Source: a virus. Taken from it: 52,078 nucleotides of DNA. The translations under genes and the position numbers were made by a program. Shown one piece after another: positions 21,988 to 31,127 of the stretch (its first letter is position 1; each line of letters starts with the position of its first letter). Location: positions 1 to 52,078 of the IMG/VR virus record IMGVR_UViG_3300021062_000003; one strand, given 5' to 3'. The notes beneath the pieces were generated by a model. The model searched no databases. It worked only from the letters and a program-made list of their open reading frames with translations, and was not told where the DNA came from.

Positions 21988-22587
21988 TCAGATTCTCAGC
22001 CCCCGCCGGAAGCAACCAGCCGTTGTTTGGCAAGCGCCACTTCCGCGTCCCAGGCGGCATTGCTGACGCCAAGGCTGGCTTTCACGCTTTGCAGTTCTTC
22101 GGGCGTGATTTCGTTCTTGTCGGCCAAGATTTGTGCTTGGCCGATCGCCCAATTGATTCCCTGCGTAAGCGGGACGATCAGGGCCATCAGGGATTGGAAT
22201 TTCGGGTTCAAGTTTGGACTCCTTCAATGAGGGTGGCTGTGCCGATTGCTCGGCGATTTTGTTCAGGGCGGCAAGGACGATCTGCATGTAGCTCTCGAAC
22301 GACTTGCCGCCATCCGGCAACTGCTTTTCAGCTTCCGCCAGCGCCGAACGCGCCGACTGAGCGAACAGGTCAAGTTGCACCAGCGTCTTGTCGTCAATGT
22401 TGCCGACTTTGTGCTGGTGAAGGACCATCTTTTGTGACGTGTCAAGCGTCACGGCGGCCTGAGCCCATTTCTTCGACGGGGTGGCCCCGCAGCCGGAGAA
22501 CGCGGCGAGAGTCATCAGGCACAGAATCACGATGAAGCACAGTGACAGGATGGAAAACGGTCGCGACGCTGATAGCGAGCGGTTCAT
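21988..22587 (-). CDS. Lipoprotein, candidate outer-membrane spanin
   Basis: This 199-residue frame has a basic N-terminus, a hydrophobic helix and a lipobox-like FSGC with Cys33. The periplasmic part is helical and then Pro-rich (AQPPSLKESKLEPEIPIPDG). It starts at an ATG overlapping the stop of a membrane/coiled-coil gene, the usual order of inner and outer spanin subunits that fuse the host membranes at lysis. The last ~70 residues overlap the 21996-22211 gene and look like frame shadow, so the functional protein may end near residue 125. The lipoprotein is well supported; the spanin role is inference. Confidence 0.55.
   Translation of the reverse strand: MNRSLSASRPFSILSLCFIVILCLMTLAAFSGCGATPSKKWAQAAVTLDTSQKMVLHQHKVGNIDDKTLVQLDLFAQSARSALAEAEKQLPDGGKSFESYMQIVLAALNKIAEQSAQPPSLKESKLEPEIPIPDGPDRPAYAGNQLGDRPSTNLGRQERNHARRTAKRESQPWRQQCRLGRGSGACQTTAGCFRRGLRI
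21996..22211 (-). CDS. Small helical virion-operon protein, unknown
   Basis: This 71-residue protein starts at a TTG (22209-22211) preceded by AAGGAGT at ideal spacing, so the start is well supported. It has a hydrophobic N-terminal helix (SLMALIVPLTQGINWAIGQA) and an EITPEELQSVKASLG helix pair seen in many small phage proteins. Its whole length is overlapped in another frame by the lipoprotein gene. This frame looks the more protein-like in the shared stretch. Confidence 0.62.
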   Translation of the reverse strand: MNPKFQSLMALIVPLTQGINWAIGQAQILADKNEITPEELQSVKASLGVSNAAWDAEVALAKQRLVASGGG

Positions 22588-22847
22588 ACAGAATCTCCTT
22601 GGTGGGGGGTGTGAAACTTGTCCAAGTGCCGCAGAAGATCGGCGCGTTGCTGGGCAAGCGCTTCGTTGTGCTTTGCTTCCTGTTGGGCCAGGGCGTCAGT
22701 GAACGACTTGCGGGTTTCCGGCCACATCTTTCCCAAGACGTACCAGAGCAGCCCGAGGGACATGCCGACAGAGCCGGCGCCGCCAACCGGGGCAACCCAG
22801 CCGGGCAAGTCTGACGAACTTGCAGCTTCGGCCAAAAACATCCACAT
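22584..22847 (-). CDS. Membrane protein with coiled coil, candidate inner-membrane spanin or holin
   Basis: This 87-residue protein starts at ATG 22847 because GGAGG lies five bases before it; an upstream in-frame ATG at 22859 overlaps that site. One transmembrane helix (APVGGAGSVGMSLGLLWYVL) is followed by a heptad-rich segment (DALAQQEAKHNEALAQQRAD), the layout of inner-membrane spanins. A holin is the alternative. No endolysin is recognised beside it. Confidence 0.55.
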   Translation of the reverse strand: MWMFLAEAASSSDLPGWVAPVGGAGSVGMSLGLLWYVLGKMWPETRKSFTDALAQQEAKHNEALAQQRADLLRHLDKFHTPHQGDSV

Positions 22848-22868
22848 GCAAACCTCCATCCATGAAGG

Positions 22869-25800
22869 TCACGCGGCGGGCTGCCGCTTTTCGTTCCGCT
22901 GGCGAAGGGCCGATCCGATGGCCCTTGCATAATCCGCCAGCCATTCCCTGTGCAGGGATAATACCCTGCTTTTCTCATCCGGTGCAAGTCCCTTGAGATA
23001 TGCCGGAATATCGGCCTTTTCCAGCTTGCCCAAGGGAGCCTTGTCCTGCATGGACGACTTCAAGCCCTTGATGACCTTCGCCAGTTCGGCCGGATCGTCG
23101 CCGATCGCCGCCAGGATCAGCTTGGCGGCCTCATCGGGCTGCTCGCGACTGATGGCCTTCGCCACACCGTCATGCAGCGGATTGATCTGGAAGTCCGTGC
23201 CGCTTTGGTTGTCTTTCCCCTGATCCTTGATCCACTTGCCGACGCGGGCTCGGGTCTGCTGGTAGCCCCGCAGCCGATCAGACTTCGCACGGTCGGCGTT
23301 GTCGATCAATCCCTTGACGGCCGGCGTGTTCCGCTTCTGCATGTCCGTCACGGAGTCGACCAGGTTGAACTTGCCGTATCGGCCCTTGCCTGTGACGGGT
23401 CCGGTCAAGGCATCGAACAGGTCCGCGATATACGACACCTTGGGCATCATCGCCACAGCCAGCTTTTCGGCGCTCGATCCGTTGCTCCAGTGGAAGGCGT
23501 CAACGAACCTCTGGGCCGATCCCATGACGCCAGCTTCCCACAGGGCCGACACTGCCATTTCCCAGTAGGCTTCGTCTCGCTTTTTGATTTCCTCGCCCTT
23601 GAACAGACGACGGAGTATCATCGCCGCCGCTCCGGCGCCCATCATGCCAACCAACAGCTTCGCCAGACCCTCGGCCGCATCGGCCATTCGCCTTGGGTCT
23701 TTGCTCTCGATCGCGGCTCGGGCCTCGTTGACGGCGCGGGCCGCTGACTTGGTGGTGCCCACGAAATAGCTGTTGTACGCGAAGATGAAGTTGAGGACCG
23801 GCACATTCTGGATCAAGGCGCGTCGATGCGGGTCCTCGGCCGTGTACTGAGTCACCTTGACGAGATTCTGAACGATCTTGTTCGCCGTCGCCTGAGATAT
23901 CACGCCCTTGCGAGCGTCGACAATCTCCGAACTCGTCAGGCGAAGCTCTTTGGCGATCTGTACCGACTTCATCGGCAGGCCGAACTTACGCCACTGATCG
24001 ACCATCGCACGACCCGCGTTGCCGATGGCGAGATTGTTGAACTGGTTCACCCAATGCGATCCCACGCCACGGGCGGCCACGTCGCGAGCGATCCGGGCGA
24101 TGTCCTCTGGAACATGGCCCGATCGAATCGTCCATTCCATGACGGATCGGTTGACGGCCCCCATTTCCGCGAGCGTTTGGGCTGAGGCCCGAGGATGCGA
24201 GATCGTTTCCATCAACCCCTTGGCGAGATTGACGAATCCGGTGTACCGCGGGCCTTGCACGGCGACTTGCGGAATGTTGGGGATCACGGCCGCCGATGTC
24301 TGTTGGCTGCCGATCAGGCCGTCAATGACACGGCCGGTACGCTTCCACCATGATCGCGGTTCGCCGCCGAGCCGGCCATACGGCCGCCCGTTCCATACAC
24401 GAATCACGTCATCGAAAGCGGCTTGCGATCCCTTGGCTCGGCCGTGGCGGGCTCGCAGTTCGTCCAGCAGCGTGTCGGGCTGATCCTTCGTGACTTGACC
24501 GAACTTTTCGATGAAGTAAATCCGCTGGGCCATGCGGCGGCCGGCCGACATGATCGACAGGTACGGATCGCTCTCCAGAATCGGCATCTGCGTCTTGCCG
24601 ACCGTGACGTGGCTGGCGAAATTCTTGATCTTGCGGTAATCCTCGATCGCGCCGACTTCCCGCACTGACGACGGATCGAACATTTCTTTCAGCGTGGCCT
24701 TTGCCTGCTGCGGAGTCGTGCCGTTCTCGTTGGCAACCATCGTCACAATGGCGTCATACAGCGGGCCGCTTTGAATGTGCATCGCATCCCAGGCGTCCGG
24801 CGTCAGTTCGCGGAGCATCCGGCCGCCCTTGGCCTTGGCGAACGGCGTGCCGTCGCTTCGCTTGACGCCCTTGGCGATCGCCTCATCGCCCGTCACGTCC
24901 ATCATCAGTTGGTAGGTGTCAAGCCATTTCTGGATGCGCGGGTTCGGGGCCGTCAACCGGCCGGCCGGAGTATCTTCGAGCAACCGCTGCTGATTCGAGT
25001 AGGTCGTGCCGCGTTCCACCTTGTCCAGCCATGCCCGATCGTCGGCCTTCAACCCCTTGTAGGCGTCGTGGGCCTGATTGGCGAACTTGCCGACCAGTGT
25101 TGCCGTCTTGCTGCTGGCGTCATCGAGAAAGCTGGCGACCAGTTTGCCCGCCCGCGTGTCGCGGATTCGCTCGGCCATTTCGCCGGTGAAGGCATTGGCC
25201 GCGATGTACGCTTGCTTCCCGGCCGCCTTGACGACATCGGTGATAGCACTGATGTCCACGAATCCGCCGCGGGCTCCAGGGTACAGGCCGCGTGTCCGAA
25301 GTTGACCCTCGACATCCTTGCGTGCCAACGCTTTCGTCTCTTTGGAGAGATTCGATTCCCCGGTGAACGGCAGAGCGTTTTGCTCGCCGGTGGCCGCGTC
25401 TACGGTCGGATTGCCGAACAGGTCGGGCTTTACCGCCGACGTGTCCCCAATTGGGGACAGCTTCGACGCCGAATCACTCCCTCCATCACTTGCCCCGGCG
25501 ACTCTCTCGCCTGAATCATTCTCATCGTCTGAAAGATCATCGACTTGTACTTCGCCACCTTGCGACCCTCCCGCCGCTTCTCCGCTTTGCGACTGAGGTA
25601 CTGTTGGACTGTCATCGTTGAGTTGGAATCCATCTTTGAACTTCCGCTTCTCCCCCATGACCGGCAGGCCGTAATCGTCGATGTCCTCAAGCTCTCCTTC
25701 AACCATTTTATCCGGTGCAGCCTGTCGCCGCGAGCCTTCATCCATCGGCACGGGCGGCAAGCCGTCAGTCGGGATAATCACGCCATCGGCCAGGACTTTC

Positions 25801-28100
25801 TTGCCATCCTTGCCCAGTGCAACGTCGAAGTCCTCTCCGAACATGGAGATCGTCGTGCCCAATGGCAGCTTGTCGGCGTCGATGAACTGCCGCTTGGCCT
25901 TGCGATCTTCCGGGCTGGCGGTCTGATACTTGTCATACAGGAAGGCGTTCAGCACGGTTTCCGGGTCGTGTTGATCGGGACGATCCAAGACGGCCAAGAC
26001 GAAATCGCGCCGTCGGCCGGCTCGGCCCTTCAAAGCGTCATTCAGCAGGTCGTCGGCCTTGTCGCCTGCATACGCCGACGAAGAGTTATCTTCGGTCGTT
26101 CGGATGCCCAAGCCCTTGACGCGCATCTTGCCCGACTTGCCGAGATTGCTCACGGTGTCGGGATGGAATCCGATCGTGTCTTCATCGCCGCTGGCCGCCT
26201 CTTGGGCCAGATAGTTCTCATAGGGGCTGGCCCCCATTTCCTTCGCCTTGTTGTCGAGATACCGGGCAACGCTGGACAGGGTGAGGCGGCGGGTGGTAGG
26301 CTGTTGGGGTGATATCAATTCCAGCTGACTATTTTGATTCTTACGACCAACCGATTGCGTTGAATCACCGACTTGCAATGTCGCAGCGGGAGGCTTTTCT
26401 TCGCGATTCGCTCGAATCTCTGCAACGCGAGCTTGGAGCTTCGACACCGGCGCCGCAACCCCGGCCTGTGACGGAGCCGCAAGCGACTGGCCTGTGACGG
26501 GGGTGGCGGGCCGGGCCGGATCGCGAATCTCCAGCCTTTGCCCGGACGGACCTGTGTAGCGGTAGTCATCCGGCAATGACGGATCGGCCTCGAAGGGCGG
26601 TGGGTCAATCAACGGAGGAACGGCTTCCGGGCTCGGGGCTGGAGATTCCACAGAACTGTCAATGGGGCCGAACTCAGGCAGAGCTTCGTCGCTCTCGACC
26701 ATCGCTTCGGCCTCGCGTGCAACATCGTTCGGCACGCCGCGGCCTTCGGAATCGAATGTCAAATCTTGCGAAGCTGGAAGCGCGTCGATCTGGCTCTTGT
26801 ATTTCAGGATGATCTTGCGAGCCTTCGTCTTGCTCAAGCCATATTGGTCGATGAGGTTCTGTTCAAGCTCATTCTTGAACATGCCCAGCACCCGCTCTTG
26901 ATCCAAGTCGCGGTATGCCTGCCGGTAGTTGCCATAGGTCGCCGCCGTCATGGCATGACGGGCATAATCCTCAGCTTCCATCCGGTTCGAGTCCGACTGC
27001 TGCTTTGCCGTCAGAGGGCTCGGCTCCGGACCTTGCTTGGGATAGAGCGATGATCGAGCCTGATCCTCAAAGACATTGACGGCCGGCGTGCCCGTCTCTC
27101 GCGGGGTTTGTGTCGGATTGTCGGCGGTCGGACGGGGCGGAGCGCTTCGGACGGCACCGATGGCTCCAGCCCCACCGACCAGCATTCCGCCAGCCACGCC
27201 GGCGCCGTATGCTTGTGGCACGCCTTGGCCCAGCGTGCGGCTTTCGTCGAAACCTTGAGCCATCGTGTTCTGAGCAAACTGCGTCAGGGCTTCTTCGATA
27301 CCCTCAGCCTGCCCGGCGCCAACCCAATGCCCAATGGCCGCCGCGGCTGCCTTGCGGTCGCCTGATAGCATGTATTGCCCGACCCTTGCCGCACCGCGTT
27401 CGCCGATCTTGCCCAAGACGCCAAGGCCCAGCCGCTCGGAAAGAAACTCGACGGCTCCATAGCCCAGGCCATACTCGAGCGCCTTGACCTCATCGGGCTT
27501 CATGCCCTTGGCGGCAAGGGTGTTTCGATAGTCCTCAGCACCGCCGCCCACGGCTTGCAGGGCATAGAACGCCGGAACGGCGGCCGTGCCACCTGATCCC
27601 AGCACCGCAACCGCAGTCGGGGCAATGCCGCCGACAATCTCGCCGGCCGTCCCCGTGATGCTGGAACGCTCTGCGGCCTGTCCCGTGGGCAGGTTGCCGT
27701 AAAAGGCCCTTGACTCGGCCGCACCCCTTCGGAGCGATCCAGCGGCCCCTGTGGCCCCCAGCGGCTCGATCAGGGCCGCCGCACCTTCCGCGATCTTGGC
27801 TCCGGGCTCGACCAGCCCGCCCTTGAGAATGCCACCAGCCAGGGCGGCTGGGTCCAGGTTCTCCGCGATGGCCTGCATCCGGGGCTTTTTCAGGCCAGCG
27901 TTGGCGTACCAGTCTTGCGGCTGATTGACGACCGGGCCATCGGCCGCCCGCATGCTCGGCATTTCGGGCCGGGGCTTGGGCGCGATTATGGAGTCCAGTG
28001 CCAGTTCCGCCGGGTCCATGCTGCCACCGCCCAGCAGTCGATCGAGTGCGTCGGCGGCCGGGTCGAAGGCGGGAGAGATTGTCCCGCCGGTGTAGGTCAT
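22869..28100 (-). CDS. Giant ejected virion protein (polyvalent, LPD38-like C-terminus)
   Basis: This 1743-residue protein is the largest in the genome. Residues 80-300 are Gly/Ala-rich with several amphipathic hydrophobic helices, like membrane-active parts of podovirus inner-core proteins (T7 gp16 type). A middle region (LPLGTTISMFGEDFDVALGK) looks like a small beta domain found in polyvalent proteins. Residues about 1230-1680 (SAAVIPNIPQVAVQG... FIFAYNSYFVGTTKSA) resemble the 'large polyvalent protein-associated domain 38' region of phage and mobile-element proteins thought to be injected with DNA. Residues 882-886 (SPIGD) come from palindrome copy 5, in a linker. No enzyme motif is certain. 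Confidence 0.7.
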   Translation of the reverse strand: MTYTGGTISPAFDPAADALDRLLGGGSMDPAELALDSIIAPKPRPEMPSMRAADGPVVNQPQDWYANAGLKKPRMQAIAENLDPAALAGGILKGGLVEPGAKIAEGAAALIEPLGATGAAGSLRRGAAESRAFYGNLPTGQAAERSSITGTAGEIVGGIAPTAVAVLGSGGTAAVPAFYALQAVGGGAEDYRNTLAAKGMKPDEVKALEYGLGYGAVEFLSERLGLGVLGKIGERGAARVGQYMLSGDRKAAAAAIGHWVGAGQAEGIEEALTQFAQNTMAQGFDESRTLGQGVPQAYGAGVAGGMLVGGAGAIGAVRSAPPRPTADNPTQTPRETGTPAVNVFEDQARSSLYPKQGPEPSPLTAKQQSDSNRMEAEDYARHAMTAATYGNYRQAYRDLDQERVLGMFKNELEQNLIDQYGLSKTKARKIILKYKSQIDALPASQDLTFDSEGRGVPNDVAREAEAMVESDEALPEFGPIDSSVESPAPSPEAVPPLIDPPPFEADPSLPDDYRYTGPSGQRLEIRDPARPATPVTGQSLAAPSQAGVAAPVSKLQARVAEIRANREEKPPAATLQVGDSTQSVGRKNQNSQLELISPQQPTTRRLTLSSVARYLDNKAKEMGASPYENYLAQEAASGDEDTIGFHPDTVSNLGKSGKMRVKGLGIRTTEDNSSSAYAGDKADDLLNDALKGRAGRRRDFVLAVLDRPDQHDPETVLNAFLYDKYQTASPEDRKAKRQFIDADKLPLGTTISMFGEDFDVALGKDGKKVLADGVIIPTDGLPPVPMDEGSRRQAAPDKMVEGELEDIDDYGLPVMGEKRKFKDGFQLNDDSPTVPQSQSGEAAGGSQGGEVQVDDLSDDENDSGERVAGASDGGSDSASKLSPIGDTSAVKPDLFGNPTVDAATGEQNALPFTGESNLSKETKALARKDVEGQLRTRGLYPGARGGFVDISAITDVVKAAGKQAYIAANAFTGEMAERIRDTRAGKLVASFLDDASSKTATLVGKFANQAHDAYKGLKADDRAWLDKVERGTTYSNQQRLLEDTPAGRLTAPNPRIQKWLDTYQLMMDVTGDEAIAKGVKRSDGTPFAKAKGGRMLRELTPDAWDAMHIQSGPLYDAIVTMVANENGTTPQQAKATLKEMFDPSSVREVGAIEDYRKIKNFASHVTVGKTQMPILESDPYLSIMSAGRRMAQRIYFIEKFGQVTKDQPDTLLDELRARHGRAKGSQAAFDDVIRVWNGRPYGRLGGEPRSWWKRTGRVIDGLIGSQQTSAAVIPNIPQVAVQGPRYTGFVNLAKGLMETISHPRASAQTLAEMGAVNRSVMEWTIRSGHVPEDIARIARDVAARGVGSHWVNQFNNLAIGNAGRAMVDQWRKFGLPMKSVQIAKELRLTSSEIVDARKGVISQATANKIVQNLVKVTQYTAEDPHRRALIQNVPVLNFIFAYNSYFVGTTKSAARAVNEARAAIESKDPRRMADAAEGLAKLLVGMMGAGAAAMILRRLFKGEEIKKRDEAYWEMAVSALWEAGVMGSAQRFVDAFHWSNGSSAEKLAVAMMPKVSYIADLFDALTGPVTGKGRYGKFNLVDSVTDMQKRNTPAVKGLIDNADRAKSDRLRGYQQTRARVGKWIKDQGKDNQSGTDFQINPLHDGVAKAISREQPDEAAKLILAAIGDDPAELAKVIKGLKSSMQDKAPLGKLEKADIPAYLKGLAPDEKSRVLSLHREWLADYARAIGSALRQRNEKRQPAA
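25443..25458. repeat. 16-bp palindrome, copy 5 (inside gene)
   Basis: This is an exact GTCCCCAATTGGGGAC in the giant virion protein gene, encoding SPIGD at residues 882-886 within a Ser/Asp-rich linker. Confidence 0.97.
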
Positions 28101-28591
28101 TTGCAGATGATTCGCTGGAGCGTGGCCGAATCGGCTTGGTGAGCGTTGTAGAACTTGATCGCCGTCACGGCTTCCAAGGTGCCCGCGTCCATGTTCGGGT
28201 ACGTGAAGTCGCCGTACAGCTTCATCGTGCCGTTGCCTTGCGTGGCAATGGCGTCTGCCCCCAAGAACAGCGGCACGCCGGCCCGCATCGGAATCTGGTT
28301 CACATCGCTGGAGTCGGCTTCGTCGGTCGTTTCCAAGATCAGGATGCCGTCTTGGCTGGACACGAACGCCGCGAACCCGATGGTCGTGACTTGGTGCGAA
28401 TCGTCTTTGTCAAAGACCTTCGTGGTCGTGTCGGCGAGAACGGTCTGTTTACCGCAGTCGATCTTGTCCGATCCCATCGTCAGTTCGAGCGGATCGGTTG
28501 ATGCGTTGCCCGCCAATACGCCCTGCCAAAGCTCATGGTCGCCGTCGTTGACGCTGACCGAGGCCAAGATGCTGATTACGGTGTTCGCCAT
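28097..28591 (-). CDS. Small beta-rich structural protein
   Basis: This 164-residue protein alternates hydrophobic strands and acidic loops (IGFAAFVSSQDGILILETTD) and carries no enzyme motif. It lies between the Gln-rich internal protein and the giant ejected protein, overlapping the latter by 4 bp. A virion or adaptor role fits the position. The family is not recognised. Confidence 0.6.
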   Translation of the reverse strand: MANTVISILASVSVNDGDHELWQGVLAGNASTDPLELTMGSDKIDCGKQTVLADTTTKVFDKDDSHQVTTIGFAAFVSSQDGILILETTDEADSSDVNQIPMRAGVPLFLGADAIATQGNGTMKLYGDFTYPNMDAGTLEAVTAIKFYNAHQADSATLQRIICK

Positions 28592-29805
28592 TACTGCCGC
28601 GCTCCTTGCGTCTGTTGGGCTGCCATCGCCCGGATCATTTGCAACAACCGCTGCCGTGCGGATTGGTCGCCAGCCTGTGCCGCCGCCACAAGCTGCGGAT
28701 TCATCATAGCAACGGCTTGGGCCGCTTGCAGATGGACCGGGCTTGCGGCCTGCGGAGCCGGTGGCTGAGCTTGCGGCCCATTGCCGGCCGCCGTCGCCTG
28801 AATGTACTGATCGGCGTTCACAGGAGCCGGAGCCGTGTCCCCAATTGGGGACGGCTGGCTCGCCGCAGGCGGCTGGCCTTGCTGCGGAGCCGGCGGACCC
28901 ATCGGGCCGCCTTGCTGCTGGGGCTGGTAGACGCCGATCAATCCTTGGGCCGCCTGCTGTGCCGCTTGCTCGGCCTGCATCAGTTGCGGGTTGGGCTGGG
29001 CCAACGCCTGCTCATACTCAGCCTCAACTTGTTGCAAGGCGCGTTGCATGGCGTCGGGGTCAAACTCGTAAGCGGGATTGCTCTGGATGGCCCGGACCTT
29101 CATTTCAAACCGCTTGCCGAGCATTTCCCGCCGAGTCTGATCCATCTTGATGACCCGCTCCAGGTTGGAGTCGGCCATTTCCTTGCGGACCATGCCGGCT
29201 TGCACCTGATTGGGGTCGATTTGGTATTGCTGCTGCTGGGCGAACTTCTCTTGCTGCAAGTCAAGTTGCTTCTGCATCCTGATGTCGTCGATAGCCTTGT
29301 CCACGTCGCTTCCGTGGATAAGCTGCAACCGCAGCACTTTTTCGGTGAACTGCTTTTCGCTGATGCGGCCCGCCTCAAGCTCGTTGATGGATTGCTCAAC
29401 CGACGAACGGAGCCGCGTCTGACGGGCTGATTCCTTGGCAAGATCGGCCGCCGTGATCTGTCGTTGCTCGTTGAGCAAGTCGGCCGAGTCCTGCATGCGG
29501 TTCTCTCGCCGCACGTCGAGTCCGAACTGCCGTTCATCCATCTCGAACCGTCGATCGTTGTTCTGTTGGGTTCGGTCAAACTGCCGCTGATCGAACTCGA
29601 AACGACGGTCCCGGTCGGCGCGGGTGAGGGTGTCTTGCTCACGCTGGTATGCGTCATTGTCGAGCGTTCGATTCCATTGACGCTCCTGAGCTTGCCGCTG
29701 GGCGAGCATCTGCATGATCGCCATTTGCTGCTGGATACGCGCGCGGTCTCGCTCTTCGGCCATGCCGTATCCGCCCAAATAGCCACTGAGGAAGTCTTGG
29801 GGCAT
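28591..29805 (-). CDS. Gln-rich internal virion protein
   Basis: This 404-residue protein is dominated by Gln, Arg and Ala. Residues 20-130 are a long charged helix with an internal repeat, RRFEFDQRQFDRTQQ then RRFEMDERQFGLDVR. The C-terminal half is Pro/Gln/Ala-rich and probably disordered, and carries SPIGD (319-323) from palindrome copy 6. The layout suits an inner-core or ejection protein placed next to the giant virion protein. No enzyme motif is seen. Confidence 0.62.
   Translation of the reverse strand: MPQDFLSGYLGGYGMAEERDRARIQQQMAIMQMLAQRQAQERQWNRTLDNDAYQREQDTLTRADRDRRFEFDQRQFDRTQQNNDRRFEMDERQFGLDVRRENRMQDSADLLNEQRQITAADLAKESARQTRLRSSVEQSINELEAGRISEKQFTEKVLRLQLIHGSDVDKAIDDIRMQKQLDLQQEKFAQQQQYQIDPNQVQAGMVRKEMADSNLERVIKMDQTRREMLGKRFEMKVRAIQSNPAYEFDPDAMQRALQQVEAEYEQALAQPNPQLMQAEQAAQQAAQGLIGVYQPQQQGGPMGPPAPQQGQPPAASQPSPIGDTAPAPVNADQYIQATAAGNGPQAQPPAPQAASPVHLQAAQAVAMMNPQLVAAAQAGDQSARQRLLQMIRAMAAQQTQGARQ
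28837..28852. repeat. 16-bp palindrome, copy 6 (inside gene)
   Basis: This is an exact GTCCCCAATTGGGGAC encoding SPIGD in the disordered Pro/Gln-rich half of the internal virion protein gene at 28591-29805. Confidence 0.97.
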
Positions 29806-29811
29806 CGCGAA

Positions 29812-30477
29812 TCATCCGAATCCGTGCTGGTTTCCACCGCCGTACAGGTTGCCGCCAAAGATGCCGTAGCCGCCCGTGTTGCCCTGCAACTGCTGGAGGA
29901 GCAACTGATTCAGGTAGGCTTGTGAGTTGTTGGGGCCGGGGGCTCCGTTGTTGTAGACGTACTGGCCCGCGGCGGCGCCCAGGCCCGACGAAAGCTGGCC
30001 CATCGCTCCGGTGTAGTCGATCGGAGCTTGCTGCTGATTGGCGAATGCGGGCTGGGCTCCGGCAAGCTGCCAGTTGTAAGCCCGGTCGTTGAAGGACTGG
30101 ATCATGTTATCGCGGTTCATTACCGCGGCGTGCTTCATGTCCATCACGTCGCGACCGACGCCACGCTGGGCCACGCTCCGAGCCGTGGTGTTGCCCAAGC
30201 CCGACGCGACGGCGTTGTTCGCCTCGCGTGCCATTTCGCCGCGTCCATAGCGGTCGATCTGGCCGTTGATCCACTTGCTGTCGTAATGCTTCTTGAATCG
30301 GTCGCGGTCCCGCATCAGGGCCGCGAGCAAGCCATTGTTGCCCTGGCTGCCGTACAACTGCTGATAGTAAAACCGCCGCTGATTCTTCATCGGGTCGCCC
30401 TGCGATGAAGATTGCAGGTACGAGGCGCCGAGTGTGCCCGCCGCGCCTATTCCCGCCGCTGCAATGATCGCGCCCAT
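29812..30477 (-). CDS. Internal virion/ejection protein
   Basis: This 221-residue protein starts at ATG 30477 with AGGAGG upstream. The N-terminus (MGAIIAAAGIGAAGTLGASY) is a Gly/Ala-rich hydrophobic helix, common in small podovirus ejection proteins such as T7 gp14. A charged helical middle follows, then a Gly/Asn/Gln-rich tail ending GGNLYGGGNQHGFG. It overlaps the sulfotransferase-like gene by 31 bp. Confidence 0.6.
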   Translation of the reverse strand: MGAIIAAAGIGAAGTLGASYLQSSSQGDPMKNQRRFYYQQLYGSQGNNGLLAALMRDRDRFKKHYDSKWINGQIDRYGRGEMAREANNAVASGLGNTTARSVAQRGVGRDVMDMKHAAVMNRDNMIQSFNDRAYNWQLAGAQPAFANQQQAPIDYTGAMGQLSSGLGAAAGQYVYNNGAPGPNNSQAYLNQLLLQQLQGNTGGYGIFGGNLYGGGNQHGFG

Positions 30478-31127
30478 TCTGAGCCTCCTTGCTCAATGAC
30501 GCCCGCCGCGTCCTCGATCCTCGACCAGTCCGTTAGGTCGGCACCCACCAGCTTAGCAAGTTTCACCGTCGTAGCGTATGGATTTTCCTTGAGTTTTTCC
30601 AGCGATATCACGGTTGTCGCGTCAACGGGCATGTCGCCAATCAGGCGGTTGCGGGCTTTGATATGCTCAATGCAGTTCATTCGGCCGTAAGTGTGGACGA
30701 TCGACCGGGCCTGATCTTCGGCGTCTCGCGTTGTCTTGATGAGGACAATTTGCTCGATGCCGGCCTTTTGGCTCGCCTTCAAAATCTCCGGGATGAACAG
30801 TGCGTAGACCGGGCACTTGACACCGATGGCGTGAAGCTCGTGGCCGTACATTTTCGCCAGCACAGCGCCCATGACCATTCGATGCTCAAGGTACTTTGGG
30901 AACCACTCCACAAAGTCATTGCGAGCCTCCCGGCACACTTCCTTGTCGTCCCACGGGAAGATTTCGTTCAACGCCATCGTCGCGTCAAAGCACTCCCAGT
31001 CCCATCGCTTGTCGGGATACACCGGCGGACAGACCGCCATCGCCATCGGCACGCCGAGCCGATGAAGAATCTGGCTCACGGCCGAAGTGCCGGTACGAAA
31101 CTGACCCGTGACGACGACAAGATTCAT
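30447..31127 (-). CDS. Sulfotransferase-like P-loop protein
   Basis: This 226-residue protein starts at ATG 31127, overlapping the previous stop (ATGA). The N-terminal TGQFRTGTSAVSQIL (7-21) is the PAPS 5'-phosphosulfate-binding loop of the sulfotransferase family (pattern GxxRTGTS). LIKTTRDAEDQARSIV (129-144) matches the 3'-phosphate-binding motif with R134 and S142. Members move sulfate from PAPS to sugars or proteins. The gene is coupled to the citrate-synthase-like gene and sits among tail genes, so it may modify a virion component or a host surface glycan. The substrate is unknown. Confidence 0.74.
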   Translation of the reverse strand: MNLVVVTGQFRTGTSAVSQILHRLGVPMAMAVCPPVYPDKRWDWECFDATMALNEIFPWDDKEVCREARNDFVEWFPKYLEHRMVMGAVLAKMYGHELHAIGVKCPVYALFIPEILKASQKAGIEQIVLIKTTRDAEDQARSIVHTYGRMNCIEHIKARNRLIGDMPVDATTVISLEKLKENPYATTVKLAKLVGADLTDWSRIEDAAGVIEQGGSEWARSLQRRE

